A stretch of 64,000 nt of DNA from CBDBCK01 sp965203345 (lineage in GTDB: Bacteria > Chloroflexota > Dehalococcoidia > Lucifugimonadales > Lucifugimonadaceae), in assembly GCA_965203345.1 (NCBI GenBank), contig CBDBCK010000028.1, forward strand, positions 1,302,001 to 1,366,000. Direction: 5' to 3'. The notes beneath the pieces are model-generated. The model did no database searches. It had not been told where the DNA came from and worked only from the letters and a program-made list of their open reading frames with translations. Shown here one piece after another: positions 55,039 to 64,000 of this stretch (its first letter is position 1; each line of letters begins with the position of its first letter). Position numbers and translations under genes: made by a program.

Positions 55039-55694
55039 AGAACATAGCAGCAATACTGCTGGCCGCAGGCGAATCTCGCCGCATGAACGGTCACAACAAG
55101 CAGCTCCTACCTATAGAAGGTGTCCCTCTCATTCGCCGCTCAACAGAGATACTATTGCGTGCTGAACCGGAGGAATTGACGGTAGTCTTGGGGCACCAGT
55201 ATGAGGATATAGAACCGCTGATCATTGACTTGCCAGCCAAAACGGTTTGTAACGAGCGTTACCGTGATGGACAGATGACGTCGGTGCAGGTAGGCGTGCA
55301 GACCTTGAGAGGACAGGCTGGAGGTATTATGATATGCCTCTGTGATCAGCCATTGATGAGGGAATACGATTACATTTCTATTGCCGAAGCCTTCACGCAG
55401 TTAATCGACAAAGGATCGGAACGGATACTTATCCCCACTTATAAAGGTAAACGAGGCAATCCGGTTGTGCTACCCCGCTCAATGTTGTCCCCTATCAATG
55501 GAAGCGGTGAGACTCCTATGGGCGACGTAAATCTAGGTTGCCGCAACGTCATCAAACGTAACCCCAACAAAATAACAACGCTTGAAATGCCCAACGATCA
55601 TGTTGTAACCGATATGGATACCCTTGCAGATTACGAGCATATCCTGCAACGGATTAGGCTTAAAGGACGCTCTGTAAAGGAAGCCAGGGCATGA
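55035..55694 (+). CDS. mocA: MobA-like NTP transferase (molybdenum cofactor cytidylyltransferase type)
   Basis: 219 residues, GTG start overlapping the coxF stop. The nucleotidyltransferase signature is ILLAAGESRRMNGHNKQLLP. VLGHQYEDIEPLI, RDGQMTSVQVGVQTL, MICLCDQPLM and KGKRGNPVVLP follow, as in MocA, which makes the cytosine dinucleotide form of the cofactor used by CODH-type enzymes. It is placed between two XdhC-family genes and coupled by overlaps on both sides. Confidence 0.9.
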   Translation: MKNIAAILLAAGESRRMNGHNKQLLPIEGVPLIRRSTEILLRAEPEELTVVLGHQYEDIEPLIIDLPAKTVCNERYRDGQMTSVQVGVQTLRGQAGGIMICLCDQPLMREYDYISIAEAFTQLIDKGSERILIPTYKGKRGNPVVLPRSMLSPINGSGETPMGDVNLGCRNVIKRNPNKITTLEMPNDHVVTDMDTLADYEHILQRIRLKGRSVKEARA

Positions 55695-56488
55695 GCAGTA
55701 ATCTTTATAGTTTGGCAAGTGAATTCCGTAAACGTAATCTCCCGTTCGCCGTCGCTACGGTCATTGAAACTCTAGGCTCATCATCCGCCAAAACCGGCTC
55801 CAAAGCTCTGATCGACGAAAATGGCGCAATCCTCGTCGGGTGGATAGGAGGAGGTTGTGCAGAGTCGGCGGTACGTCAAACGGCAGTAGAATGCCTGAAC
55901 TCCAACGAGACTACGATAATAGATATTGATCTGAACGAGGAGATACTAGGCGTAGGCATGCCTTGCGGAGGGAGTATGAAAGTGTTTATTGAACCGATAA
56001 AGCCTAAAGCCACTCTGTGGATATTAGGACGTGGTGCTATCACTGAGACACTATGCAGACTGGGGGACCTCATAGGCTTGCGCGTAGCAGTAAATGACGT
56101 GGGTGCCAACCTAACGAATTACCCAGACGCCGCCGAGGTTGTTACTGACGACCCAGATTACGCCAAACTGACGCCCGCTAAAGACGATTTTGCCGTAGTG
56201 GCCACACAACACAAAGGCGACCATCAATCAATGAAGATATTGCTACATTCAAACGTCGGATACATTGCACTGGTAGCAAGCCGCAAGCGCTCCGGGTTAG
56301 TGCTGGATTACCTGAAAAACGAAGGTTTCGCCGCTAATGCGCTTAGTCGCGTGAGCGCTCCCGCCGGGTTGGATTTGGGTGCACAAAACCCCGAAGAGGT
56401 GGCACTCTCCATAGCCGCTGAGATACTCATGCGGCGACGTAATGGGTCAGGGCAAAGCAAATCCCAGATTCAAGGTGGGCCAGCATAG
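55691..56488 (+). CDS. coxI: CoxI/XdhC-family protein
   Basis: 265 residues. The N-terminal VATVIETLGSSSAKTGSKAL, GWIGGGCAESAV and MPCGGSMKVFIEP, and the Rossmann segment LWILGRGAITETLCRL, are the XdhC/CoxI pattern. VATQHKGDHQSM and APAGLDLGAQNPEEVALSI follow. It is a paralogue of the coxF product without the YHS domain. Its ATG overlaps the mocA stop. Last gene of the cox cluster. 56489-56746 downstream, facing sucB, shows no clear terminator. Confidence 0.88.
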   Translation: MSSNLYSLASEFRKRNLPFAVATVIETLGSSSAKTGSKALIDENGAILVGWIGGGCAESAVRQTAVECLNSNETTIIDIDLNEEILGVGMPCGGSMKVFIEPIKPKATLWILGRGAITETLCRLGDLIGLRVAVNDVGANLTNYPDAAEVVTDDPDYAKLTPAKDDFAVVATQHKGDHQSMKILLHSNVGYIALVASRKRSGLVLDYLKNEGFAANALSRVSAPAGLDLGAQNPEEVALSIAAEILMRRRNGSGQSKSQIQGGPA

Positions 56489-56746
56489 TCTAAAACCCTC
56501 TTCTGTGCCAACGGGTGCATTATTACCTATTAGCCCACTAGCCCACAAGACTTTAGACAGGGTATTATCTCCAGTGGTTTGGGCTACCTACTGCCTCTCG
56601 TCAAGTTCAAGTTTAAGAACAGCTACTATTAAGAGACAACACGGCGCAAATCTTTAGACATCGCGTTTCTATCAATGTGAGTGTGATTGACGAGGGCAAC
56701 TACTGCTTCTCGCATGGCCGGACTCTATTGTATAAATGGCCTACGA

Positions 56747-58228
56747 CTAGAGGTTGAGTAGGAACCTTTCGGGAGACTCGAGAAGCTGCTTTATACGCGC
56801 CAGGCATTGGACAGCGTCTGCTCCTTCTACTATACGGTGATCGTAAGTCAAAGCCAGGTACATTATCGGGCGCACCTCTATCCCTGATTCCGTTGCAACG
56901 GGCCTGTCCTTGATTGCGTGCATACCCAGTATTCCTGTTTGAGGAGGGTTGAGTATCGGGGTAGAAAGCATTGAGCCAAATACGCCACCGTTCGTGATGG
57001 TAAACGTGCCACCCCGCAAATCTTCCAACACAAGCGTCTTATCTCTGGCTCTTTCCGCAAGTGAACGTATCTCTTTCTCTATCTGGGCCAAGGTTTTGGA
57101 GTCAGCCGAACGCACCACTGGGACTACAAGACCTTCCTGAGTTGCTACGGCTACACCTATGTGCTTATCCGTCTTATACACTATCTCGTCCTCGTCCAGT
57201 TCGGCGTTCAACACAGGGTGATCTTCAAGGGAAACACAGGCAGCTTTTACAATGAATGACATCATGCCCAAGCGCACGTCGTGTTGGGTCTCAAATTCCG
57301 CCTTATAGCGCTTACGAAGGTCTATCACTGCGCTCATGTCCACCTCGTTATAGGTAGTAGTCATAACCGCTTCGGCTTGAATCTCTGATAGACGTTGCGC
57401 CATAGTAATCTGACGGCGCGTCAGACGTTGACGCCTTTCGCCTTTATCCAATTTACCTCCTTCTTCAGGGACAACCGCTGCATCGGGTTCAGGTTTATCG
57501 GAGGCAACAGTAAAATCCGTCGTTTCTTCATCCTGGGTATTCCCCGAATCAGACGATACAATCTCTTCTTCATCAAGAGAAAAGGATGATGTTGCATCGC
57601 CCGGCGTGTCGCTATTTAATTCAGAAATATCCTCATTACTACTAGCCTCTTTCCAAGCGCTAGACGTAAGGTCTTTGCTCAAAGCAGGGTTCTCGGAAGA
57701 GTTTTCCGATTCAGTTTCTGTTTTTGTTTCAAGGACGCGTTTGGCGACTGCCTTCTCAACATCGGCGACGGTGATCTTACCCTGGGTGCCTGTACCCATA
57801 ACCTGAGACAGATCTATGCCCAAGTTATTTGCGGTCTTACGGGCAAGCGGGGTAGCCGATGGAGGCTCGCTTGCTCTGTTACCGTTTATGCTTGATTGCG
57901 CGGCCAAAAGAGGCTGATCTACGGATACGAAGTTTGTTTCTTCGGTTGAAGTATCTAGGGGTTCAGGTTCCTTCTTCGCGGTCTGGGATATAATACCCAA
58001 CACGTCTCCGCGTACTACTGTTTCTCCAGACTGTTTCATTATCTTCTCCAATACTCCGTCAGCCGGCGAAGGAATCTCCATATTGACTTTATCGGTTTCA
58101 AGTTCAAGCAGGGTTTCGCCGAACTTGACTTCGCTGCCCGGTCGCCTTATCCACCTGCCTACTGTGGCTTCAAAGACCGATTCGGCCATCTCTGGAACTG
58201 ATATGTCTATGGGCACGTTCATCTCCAT
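56747..58228 (-). CDS. sucB: 2-oxoglutarate dehydrogenase E2 (dihydrolipoyllysine succinyltransferase)
   Basis: 493 residues. The lipoyl domain has the modified Lys in ELETDKVNMEI (~residue 47). A peripheral-subunit-binding domain follows (PLARKTANNLGIDLSQVMGTGTQGKITVADVE, ~127-158). A long acidic linker spans ~170-265. The catalytic acyltransferase domain follows, with TTYNEVDMSAVIDLRK and active-site ALTYDHRIVEGADAV near the C-terminus. One lipoyl domain only. It starts 12 bases after the sucA stop. The E3 subunit is not in the window. Confidence 0.93.
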   Translation of the reverse strand: MEMNVPIDISVPEMAESVFEATVGRWIRRPGSEVKFGETLLELETDKVNMEIPSPADGVLEKIMKQSGETVVRGDVLGIISQTAKKEPEPLDTSTEETNFVSVDQPLLAAQSSINGNRASEPPSATPLARKTANNLGIDLSQVMGTGTQGKITVADVEKAVAKRVLETKTETESENSSENPALSKDLTSSAWKEASSNEDISELNSDTPGDATSSFSLDEEEIVSSDSGNTQDEETTDFTVASDKPEPDAAVVPEEGGKLDKGERRQRLTRRQITMAQRLSEIQAEAVMTTTYNEVDMSAVIDLRKRYKAEFETQHDVRLGMMSFIVKAACVSLEDHPVLNAELDEDEIVYKTDKHIGVAVATQEGLVVPVVRSADSKTLAQIEKEIRSLAERARDKTLVLEDLRGGTFTITNGGVFGSMLSTPILNPPQTGILGMHAIKDRPVATESGIEVRPIMYLALTYDHRIVEGADAVQCLARIKQLLESPERFLLNL

Positions 58229-58239
58229 TATGGTTGAAG

Positions 58240-61119
58240 TTAGAGTCCTACGCCCAACGCTGTATGTATCAACTGGTTCTGGTGTATGCGGTGAAGCCAG
58301 TTAGCTCCTTCAGCGGGGCTTGGCGTTGGAGGTCTGCCTACGTATTCCAAAGAACGGTCTCCTAAAATCCTTTCAAGCAGAGAGCGTACATAAAGCCACG
58401 CCCCACGGTTCTCCGGCTCTTCTTGCAGCCAGATTACGCGCTCAGCATTGCGCATACTTGCTAACAACTCTCCCAGTTCCTCTTCAGGGAAAGGGTACAG
58501 CTCTTCTATGCGAACCACTGCGAAATCCCTGGCCTTTTCCGCGGCCGTGCTCAAGGCTAGATCCATATACACTTTGCCGGTGCATAGAACTATCCGCTTA
58601 ACTTCCACTGCATCTATTCCATCTTTGTTATAGACGATTACTGGCATAAAACGCCCGTTAAGCAAATGCGAGATTTTGGATGTTGCGAGTGGATGACGCA
58701 ATAGGCTCTTCGGTGTCATAATTACAAGCGGCTTTGGTTCAACGGAGAGAGAAGACGTCTGTATACGCAATAAGTGGAAGTATTGACTGGCCTCCGTCGG
58801 ATAAGCTACGCGTACGTTGTCCTTTGCCGCTAGAGCGAGAAATCGCTCCAGGTGGGCGTGCGAATGGTTCGGGCCTTGACCTTCGTAGCCATGCGGAAGC
58901 AATAGTGTAAGACCAGATGCTTGACCCCATTTAGCCTTTGCAGAGACTATCATCTCATCCACTACACTCTGCGCATTGTTTACAAAGTCTCCGAACTGAG
59001 CTTCCCATATTACCAAGGTTTGCGATCTCGCTACGGAATAACCATGCTCAAATCCAAGGGCACTTATCTCAGAAAGCGGTGAATTATATATGGAGAACGA
59101 ACCCGGCCCAAGCGAGGCGAGAGGTGTCCAAGTCTCCCCAGTCTTACTGTCAAACATGACGGCGTGGCGATGAGAAAATGTGCCTCGCTCAACATCTTGG
59201 CCTGTAAATCTGATAGACGTACCTCCCTTAAGTATCGAACCTATGGCGAGTGCTTCCGCGAACGCCCAGTCGGCCTTACCACTTGCGAAGTCTGCGGATC
59301 GCGCTCGCATCATTCGAGCCACGGACGGATGAGGAGAGAAACCTTCCGGCGGTTCGGTTATGCAACGTGACACTTCTATGAGTATGTTTGCTGAGTCTAG
59401 TTTCTCTTCGTATGAACCGTTTCGGGAACCTCGGCGCAGAGAACGCGTAAGATGTGGTGAGAGCGATCGGTTCTGCTGCTTGACCGGACGGTCGGACTCA
59501 AGTTTGGTCTTAATGGAGAAGAGCTCACGCGTACAGGTTTCGACCATGACTTCAGCTTCTTTAGCGGATACGACGCCTTCTTTATCAAGTTGCGTTGCGA
59601 ACAGAGCACGTACACTCGGTTTGGTTTTTATCTTCTTATAAGTAATCGGCTGGGTGATAGAAGGGTCGTCGTTTTCGTTGTGCCCATGTCGTCTGTAGGC
59701 CAGCAAATTAATAAGGAAATCCTTCCCGAACCTTCGTCTGTAGGCTACAGCGAGCTGTGCGACTGATACACACGCCTCCACGTCTTCGGCGTTTACGTGA
59801 GCTATGGGGATATCGAAACCACGTGCAACATCTGAACTTTGTTCACCTGAAAAACTGTCGGCAGGGTTTGTAGTGAAACCTATCTGATTGTTAAGGATTA
59901 TATGTATAGAGCCGCCCGTATCATAACCTGATAGAGAAGAAAGGTTAAGCGTCTCCGCTACTATGCCCTGCCCCGCAAATGCTGCGTCGCCATGAAACAG
60001 AACCGCCATAGACCTTGCATCACCCTCTCGTCCATTCGCTGTGTCTTGAATAGCGCGCACGCCTCCGATGACAGCGGGATTGACCACCTCCAGATGGCTG
60101 GGATTTGGGAACAACATCAAGGTGATATCAGGCGTACCGTCGGAATCTATATCACGATTAATTCGGGTACCTAAGTGGTACTTGACGTCGGTCATCCATT
60201 GGCTGCCGTCAAGGGTAGCCAAGTGTGCAAAATCACCTTCCATGAACTCTGACAATATGGCGGAATAAGGTTTGTCAAGGACGTGCGCGAGAAAATTCAG
60301 CCTTCCTCTATGCGCCATACCGAACACTATATTGGAAATATTTGCTGATACCGCTTCCATTATTATCTGGTCGGTCAAAGCTATAACCGATTCTGATCCT
60401 TCAAGACTGTACCAACGCTGCCCCGGGAAAGCTTTATGCAAGAAAAGCTCAAAAGTCTCAGATCGGGTTATCAGTTCAAGCAGATACCTTTTATGTGAAT
60501 TCTCTATAGGGCGCCTAGACAAACCGAACTCTATCTGAGTCGCGAGCCAGTCTGATTCTGCACGATTGCGGATATGTGAAATTTCATAGCTGGTCGTATT
60601 ACAGTAAGTGTTTCTCAGCCGATTTACCAAATCAGCTATGGTCTCCCTGTTTACAAGTGCATGCTTTCCCAGAAATGGAGCAAGGCAACTAGCAGGTGCT
60701 TCCATAGTCTGAGGTAAAACGTTGTGCAGCTCTGGCGACAGAAAAAAGTGGGAATTATCGAGATCGTCAAGGGGGTTTGTACACGACAGACGGTAACCGT
60801 AACGCCGAATAAAGTCGATATAGGCCAGTAGTGAAGCCGTCTGGTTTGAATCCAAGTAAGGGGAGACAACTTTCGAGGAAGTGGGCTGGACTTTAGTACT
60901 GGCTGGTGCTTTAACGGTTCCGTTTGTAGAGGGTTTCGTTATGCCTGGACTATAGGCAGAAGCTCTCGTCGAAAAGATGTCCGTTTCGTTTAGTTCCTGT
61001 ATTGAGGCAAGATAACCGGCGTTTAGAGCACCGAAGCTACGGAATTGCTTTGGTACCCTCTTTGAGGAGTATTTACTACGATTGGAGAGCGTTCCGCTTC
61101 GAACGGCTCGGCGGTGCAT
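58240..61119 (-). CDS. sucA: 2-oxoglutarate dehydrogenase E1
   Basis: 959 residues, thiamine-diphosphate-dependent decarboxylase of the TCA cycle. The E2-binding N-terminal helix (LNAGYLASIQELNE) is preceded by ~30 basic residues. HRGRLNFLAHVLDKP, FPNPSHLEVVNPAVIGG, the ThDP motif GDAAFAGQGIVAETLNLS through NNQIGFTTNP, RRHGHNENDDPS, SRGTFSHRH-like GQDVERGTFSHRH, LPHGYEGQGPNHSHAHLERFL and PKSLLRHPLA are all in order. There is no fused E2-type acyltransferase domain of the KGD type. It follows trxA by 20 bases. Confidence 0.95.
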   Translation of the reverse strand: MHRRAVRSGTLSNRSKYSSKRVPKQFRSFGALNAGYLASIQELNETDIFSTRASAYSPGITKPSTNGTVKAPASTKVQPTSSKVVSPYLDSNQTASLLAYIDFIRRYGYRLSCTNPLDDLDNSHFFLSPELHNVLPQTMEAPASCLAPFLGKHALVNRETIADLVNRLRNTYCNTTSYEISHIRNRAESDWLATQIEFGLSRRPIENSHKRYLLELITRSETFELFLHKAFPGQRWYSLEGSESVIALTDQIIMEAVSANISNIVFGMAHRGRLNFLAHVLDKPYSAILSEFMEGDFAHLATLDGSQWMTDVKYHLGTRINRDIDSDGTPDITLMLFPNPSHLEVVNPAVIGGVRAIQDTANGREGDARSMAVLFHGDAAFAGQGIVAETLNLSSLSGYDTGGSIHIILNNQIGFTTNPADSFSGEQSSDVARGFDIPIAHVNAEDVEACVSVAQLAVAYRRRFGKDFLINLLAYRRHGHNENDDPSITQPITYKKIKTKPSVRALFATQLDKEGVVSAKEAEVMVETCTRELFSIKTKLESDRPVKQQNRSLSPHLTRSLRRGSRNGSYEEKLDSANILIEVSRCITEPPEGFSPHPSVARMMRARSADFASGKADWAFAEALAIGSILKGGTSIRFTGQDVERGTFSHRHAVMFDSKTGETWTPLASLGPGSFSIYNSPLSEISALGFEHGYSVARSQTLVIWEAQFGDFVNNAQSVVDEMIVSAKAKWGQASGLTLLLPHGYEGQGPNHSHAHLERFLALAAKDNVRVAYPTEASQYFHLLRIQTSSLSVEPKPLVIMTPKSLLRHPLATSKISHLLNGRFMPVIVYNKDGIDAVEVKRIVLCTGKVYMDLALSTAAEKARDFAVVRIEELYPFPEEELGELLASMRNAERVIWLQEEPENRGAWLYVRSLLERILGDRSLEYVGRPPTPSPAEGANWLHRIHQNQLIHTALGVGL

Positions 61120-61139
61120 ATATTACAGGATGCAGAGGT

Positions 61140-61466
61140 TCATGCGATTGCTTCGTCTACCCTCGCCTTTATCGTCTCTTTTGGTTGAGCACCTACTATC
61201 TGCCCCACTGGTTTCCCATCTTTAAACACTAACAATGTCGGGATACTCCTGATACGATACTCAGAAGGTACATTTGAGTTAGCGTCCACATCCATTTTGA
61301 AAAATTTTACGGACTCTCCGTACTCTTGAGCCAACTCTTCCACAACTGGTGAAACTATCTTGCAGGGCCCGCACCATTCCGCCCAAAAGTCCACAAGAAC
61401 AGGGGTCTTGGAGTTCAAAACAGTTTCTTTAAATTCAGAGTCGGCAACTTCTGGTACCATCCCCAT
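61140..61466 (-). CDS. trxA: Thioredoxin
   Basis: 108 residues with the thioredoxin active site WAEWCGPCKIV, the cis-Pro block IRSIPTLLVFKDG and the starting strand of the fold (FKETVLNSKTPVLVDF). The ATG follows AAAGGAAGG. First gene of a trxA-sucA-sucB run on the minus strand. Thioredoxin can reduce oxidised lipoyl or protein disulfides, so the link with the oxoglutarate complex may be functional, but that is inference. Confidence 0.95.
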   Translation of the reverse strand: MGMVPEVADSEFKETVLNSKTPVLVDFWAEWCGPCKIVSPVVEELAQEYGESVKFFKMDVDANSNVPSEYRIRSIPTLLVFKDGKPVGQIVGAQPKETIKARVDEAIA

Positions 61467-61980
61467 TATCGTAGTCCTTCCTTTGCATCATATCAAGCGT
61501 AACTTACAGGACGAAGCCTGCTACATAACAGTAATCATTTTAAATCTACTAGATTCAATAGACATGATGGACACATATCAGCAAGTTCAATAGAGAAACT
61601 ATTAGATAAAAAGGAAGTTTTCATTATGCTCCACTCTGTTGTCTGTCACTATTGGCACCTCAACCGTGAACATCACCTCAGGTGCACACGTAGGTATCGT
61701 TCCCTCAGTGGCAAGCACTAGGCTATCAAACATCTATTGGAGCATTATGATATAGTCAAGGTTTTGTCAAGTCGCAGTTCCCCACTCTTATCCTACTCTC
61801 ATCCAAGAAGCCTAATCTGAATCTTCCTAATAGTTCTTTCTCTGCGATTGAGACGCACGCAATTTGAAGGATGAAGCTTGGTTGTGTAGAAATAGTATTA
61901 TAATCCTAGACTCAACGGAGATCGATTATCTGCGTAGGAGTATCAAATCACAAGAGGTTAATATATAATACCCTAATGCT
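61467..61980 (+). other. 514-base intergenic region between trxA and the lipocalin-like gene
   Basis: Divergent promoter space. TATAAT-like hexamers are present near 61890-61900 and 61963-61970 ahead of the gene at 61981, but without convincing -35 boxes. CACCTCAGGTG near 61677 is a short inverted repeat. I see no open frame, RNA or decayed gene. Confidence 0.4.
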
Positions 61981-62451
61981 ATGGTTAAATCCAGACAAAA
62001 GCAGCGGATACCTCTACAAGCACTGGAAGGAAAATGGTACATCAACATGACCAACTTTCCAATGTGGCTAAAAAGGGATAAGACAAACCCTACTCTAAAC
62101 TACTCAATTGAGCAAAGAAGAGGGATAACAGGCCTCAAAGATGAAGTGATTTACTCAAAGGACAGCAAACAAGAAAGTATCCTTGGTTTTGATAAGCAGC
62201 TAGACGGCAGAAAATTTGAATGGCGCGGTAGAGGAGTAATGAGCCTGTTAAAAAGCAATTGGGAGGTTATGTACTTTGCGCTTGATGAAAGCTGGGCTGT
62301 GATCCATTTTGAAAAAACCCTATTCACACCTGAGGGCTATGACGTGATATCCAGAAACAGCACTATGGAGCCCTCAATTCAGAAAGAACTGCCCAGTGTA
62401 TTTTCCGACTTAGATATAACAGCCCGACTGACTTTGATACAGCATCAATAA
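61981..62451 (+). CDS. Lipocalin-like domain protein
   Basis: 156 residues. After a short basic N-terminus comes LEGKWYINMTNFPMWLKRDKTNPTLNYSI, with the G-x-W of the first lipocalin strand, then GFDKQLDGRKFEWRGRG, WEVMYFALDESWAVIHFEKT and LFTPEGYDVISR. The repeated strand pattern suggests a beta barrel like the cytosolic lipocalin-like family. The ligand is unknown. There is no signal peptide and no clear ribosome site (CAAGAGG is distant). It stands alone between divergent and convergent genes. Confidence 0.65.
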   Translation: MVKSRQKQRIPLQALEGKWYINMTNFPMWLKRDKTNPTLNYSIEQRRGITGLKDEVIYSKDSKQESILGFDKQLDGRKFEWRGRGVMSLLKSNWEVMYFALDESWAVIHFEKTLFTPEGYDVISRNSTMEPSIQKELPSVFSDLDITARLTLIQHQ

Positions 62452-62502
62452 TGTCACAAGGGCAACAAAACCAATAACGGATCACATAAGTATCGATGTT
62501 CC

Positions 62503-64000
62503 TCACTTCCTCTTCTTTGAAGCCGAATAGGAGGCGCGCTTGGTTGAAGCCGGGGTCTGCTTAGAAAGCGGGGTTATAGAAACATGCTTTACCCGCAGTA
62601 ATGACAAGGAAGACACAGGGTCAGGATCCGGATGGTTTTGCATTTCGGAAGACAAGGAGGCAAAGAGCGACGTGGAGGTCGCTGTTCCTTGGTGGCGAGC
62701 ATCAAGTACGGCGCGCGCCTTCAGAAACGGCTCACCGTTCTCTTGCAGAGAGACCTCGTCGCCTTCTTCAATACCGAGTGACGTGGCATCCTTCGGGTGG
62801 ATAGAGACGGTTTCTTCCCTGCCGACAAAGTTCATACCCTCGCTGACGCGAATATCCGCCGTACGTTCGGGTTGATGAAGTACCCGACCAGGCGCAAAGA
62901 GCATAGTCTTGCCGTTGGTCGGAGCACGCAAAGCGGCCGGATTCCAAGAAACCAAGTTAGAGGTCGGCACATCAGTATCCTCCGGTGTCTCATTTGGAGT
63001 TGAAGCAGGCATGGGCAGGGTGAGTGCAGATATTTCTTGAGTGATACATTCAGGGGTTTCCCAATTGAAGCCTTCTATGCCGAATGTCCCAGCCAGTTTT
63101 GAGAACAGTTGCCAGCCGGTTTTTTGGTCGTGTTTCGGTCTCCATAAGGGGTTTATCTGCTGGACTCTTCCCTCAATATTGGTGGTAGTTCCTTCGTTTT
63201 CAGCGTACGTTACGGATGGAATTATCACATCCGCCATTTGAGTGATACTGTCTTCAAAAACGGAAAGAACAGCCAAAAATTCAAGGCGGGACAAAGCCTG
63301 AGCCATATCCATACTAAAGAAGTATTCACTGTCCATAGATATTCCGTCAGATAAGATAATCGCGGCTTTGATTCTTCCTGAACACATAGCTTCCAGCATC
63401 TGCGGGAAAGTAAGGCCGACGCCTTCAGGCAGAGATATTTTCCAACTGGCCTCTACTTTAGATCGCGCTTCGGTATTGTCAACCCGGCCGGTTGGGAGCA
63501 AGTTGGATGCACAACCAGTCTGCCTGGCTCCTATTGTGTTAGCTCCTCCGTAAAGGGGAAAAAAGCCACCATGATCATTATTGAGACAGTTGGTCAGAAC
63601 CGCTAAGTTATAAGTCACGTCAACGACGGAATTTGCTTGAGTTTCTGTTATGCCATCGTTGCCAAACACCACCGACGTCGAGGCGGCAAGTATCAAGATT
63701 TCAGCGGCCTCTTCCACTGCAATTTTTGAAACGCCCGCCTCTTTCGACAGAGACTCAACGGACAAGCTAGTATCTTGAATCTTACGTCTGCCGTCCTTAT
63801 GATCCGGGTCATCACGTATCTTCGCGTCCAGTACAGCCCTTTCAATCGCCGCGAGCGCAAGAGGTTCAGTCCCCGGCTTAGTCTGTAGCCAAACCTTCGC
63901 GTATCGGGTCATTTCTGTCTGTCGGCTGTCCACTACTACGATCTTTGCGCCGGATCTCTCAGCTCGCTTTATTGGAACAGCGATCACGTTTTGTTCTTCG
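62503..64000 (-). CDS. NuoG/FdhA-type molybdopterin oxidoreductase, C-terminal part (cut by window edge)
   Basis: The frame is open to the window end, so at least 499 residues are visible and the N-terminus is outside. GAKIVVVDSRQTEMTRYAKVWL and KPGTEPLALAAI match the large domain of the MopB superfamily. GGANTIGARQTGC, a VLSVFEDSITQMADVIIPS block, and ENEGTTTNIEGRVQQI follow, as in complex I subunit G and formate dehydrogenase alpha. A C-terminal molybdopterin-type domain ends it (VSIHPKDATSLGIEEGDEV), plus a Lys/Ser-rich tail. Whether it binds molybdenum cannot be told without the N-terminal part. Confidence 0.85.
   Translation of the reverse strand, partial: EEQNVIAVPIKRAERSGAKIVVVDSRQTEMTRYAKVWLQTKPGTEPLALAAIERAVLDAKIRDDPDHKDGRRKIQDTSLSVESLSKEAGVSKIAVEEAAEILILAASTSVVFGNDGITETQANSVVDVTYNLAVLTNCLNNDHGGFFPLYGGANTIGARQTGCASNLLPTGRVDNTEARSKVEASWKISLPEGVGLTFPQMLEAMCSGRIKAAIILSDGISMDSEYFFSMDMAQALSRLEFLAVLSVFEDSITQMADVIIPSVTYAENEGTTTNIEGRVQQINPLWRPKHDQKTGWQLFSKLAGTFGIEGFNWETPECITQEISALTLPMPASTPNETPEDTDVPTSNLVSWNPAALRAPTNGKTMLFAPGRVLHQPERTADIRVSEGMNFVGREETVSIHPKDATSLGIEEGDEVSLQENGEPFLKARAVLDARHQGTATSTSLFASLSSEMQNHPDPDPVSSLSLLRVKHVSITPLSKQTPASTKRASYSASKKRK

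Noticed and set aside
58240..61119. KGD/MenD-type 2-oxoglutarate decarboxylase fusion
   Set aside because: The N-terminal acyltransferase domain of KGD is missing and a separate E2 gene follows.
1..64000. CRISPR array
   Set aside because: No short direct repeats with regular unique spacers were found; the only regular repeats are whole-gene or coding repeats.

Overview
This 64 kb window looks like a bacterial chromosome, most plausibly from an uncultured Chloroflexota lineage of the marine SAR202/Dehalococcoidia type. That placement is inference. It rests on the gene mix (form I aerobic CO dehydrogenase, a corrinoid methyl-transfer cluster, a PAC2 protein, several D-2-hydroxyacid dehydrogenases), on frequent TTG and GTG starts, and on a guanylate kinase whose P-loop ends in GKD. 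No 16S gene or ribosomal protein is present to confirm it. Both ends cut genes: a DegV-family gene on the left and a NuoG/FdhA-type molybdopterin oxidoreductase on the right.

Layout. (1) 0.5-14.9 kb is a head-to-tail array of 14 paralogues of one GT-A-like glycosyltransferase gene: 11 look intact or nearly so, 2 carry frameshifting deletions, and 1 is a 3' fragment. Its spacers are conserved and its start codons vary between ATG, TTG and CTG. (2) 15.2-21.1 kb continues the sugar and hydroxyacid theme with a UDP-sugar dehydrogenase-like protein, an SDR epimerase, three D-2-hydroxyacid dehydrogenases and a sulfotransferase. (3) 21.3-28.5 kb is housekeeping: a PF13769-like protein, tRNA-Thr(CGT), PAC2, tyrA, aroA, gmk, glycerate kinase and L-2-hydroxyglutarate oxidase. 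(4) 28.6-32.2 kb holds two AT-rich paralogous lipoproteins. (5) 32.4-33.9 kb holds an orphan DNA methyltransferase and a decayed neighbour. (6) 33.9-40.5 kb (minus) is a corrinoid one-carbon cluster with a homocysteine methyltransferase, URO-D methyltransferase, corrinoid protein, RACo-like activator and two proteins of unknown function. (7) 41.0-44.4 kb is a two-gene AT-rich module, a GHKL ATPase plus a PAPS-reductase-like protein, that resembles a defence island. (8) 44.6-46.0 kb holds a second glycosyltransferase-like gene and a decayed copy. (9) 46.0-56.5 kb is a form I CO dehydrogenase cluster, coxM-S-L-G(fused duplicate)-D-E-F-mocA-coxI. A decayed third copy of the lipoprotein lies between coxG and coxD. 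(10) 56.7-61.5 kb (minus) is trxA-sucA-sucB. (11) The right end holds a lipocalin-like protein and the NuoG-like gene.

The genes suggest an aerobic heterotroph that supplements respiration with CO oxidation, handles hydroxyacids and methylated compounds, and makes a varied, possibly sulfated, surface glycan. Traces of duplication and decay are frequent: the array, coxG, the lipoproteins, the second glycosyltransferase and the methyltransferase neighbour. The best candidates for something undescribed are the glycosyltransferase array, the GHKL ATPase/PAPS-reductase pair and the unknown members of the corrinoid cluster.
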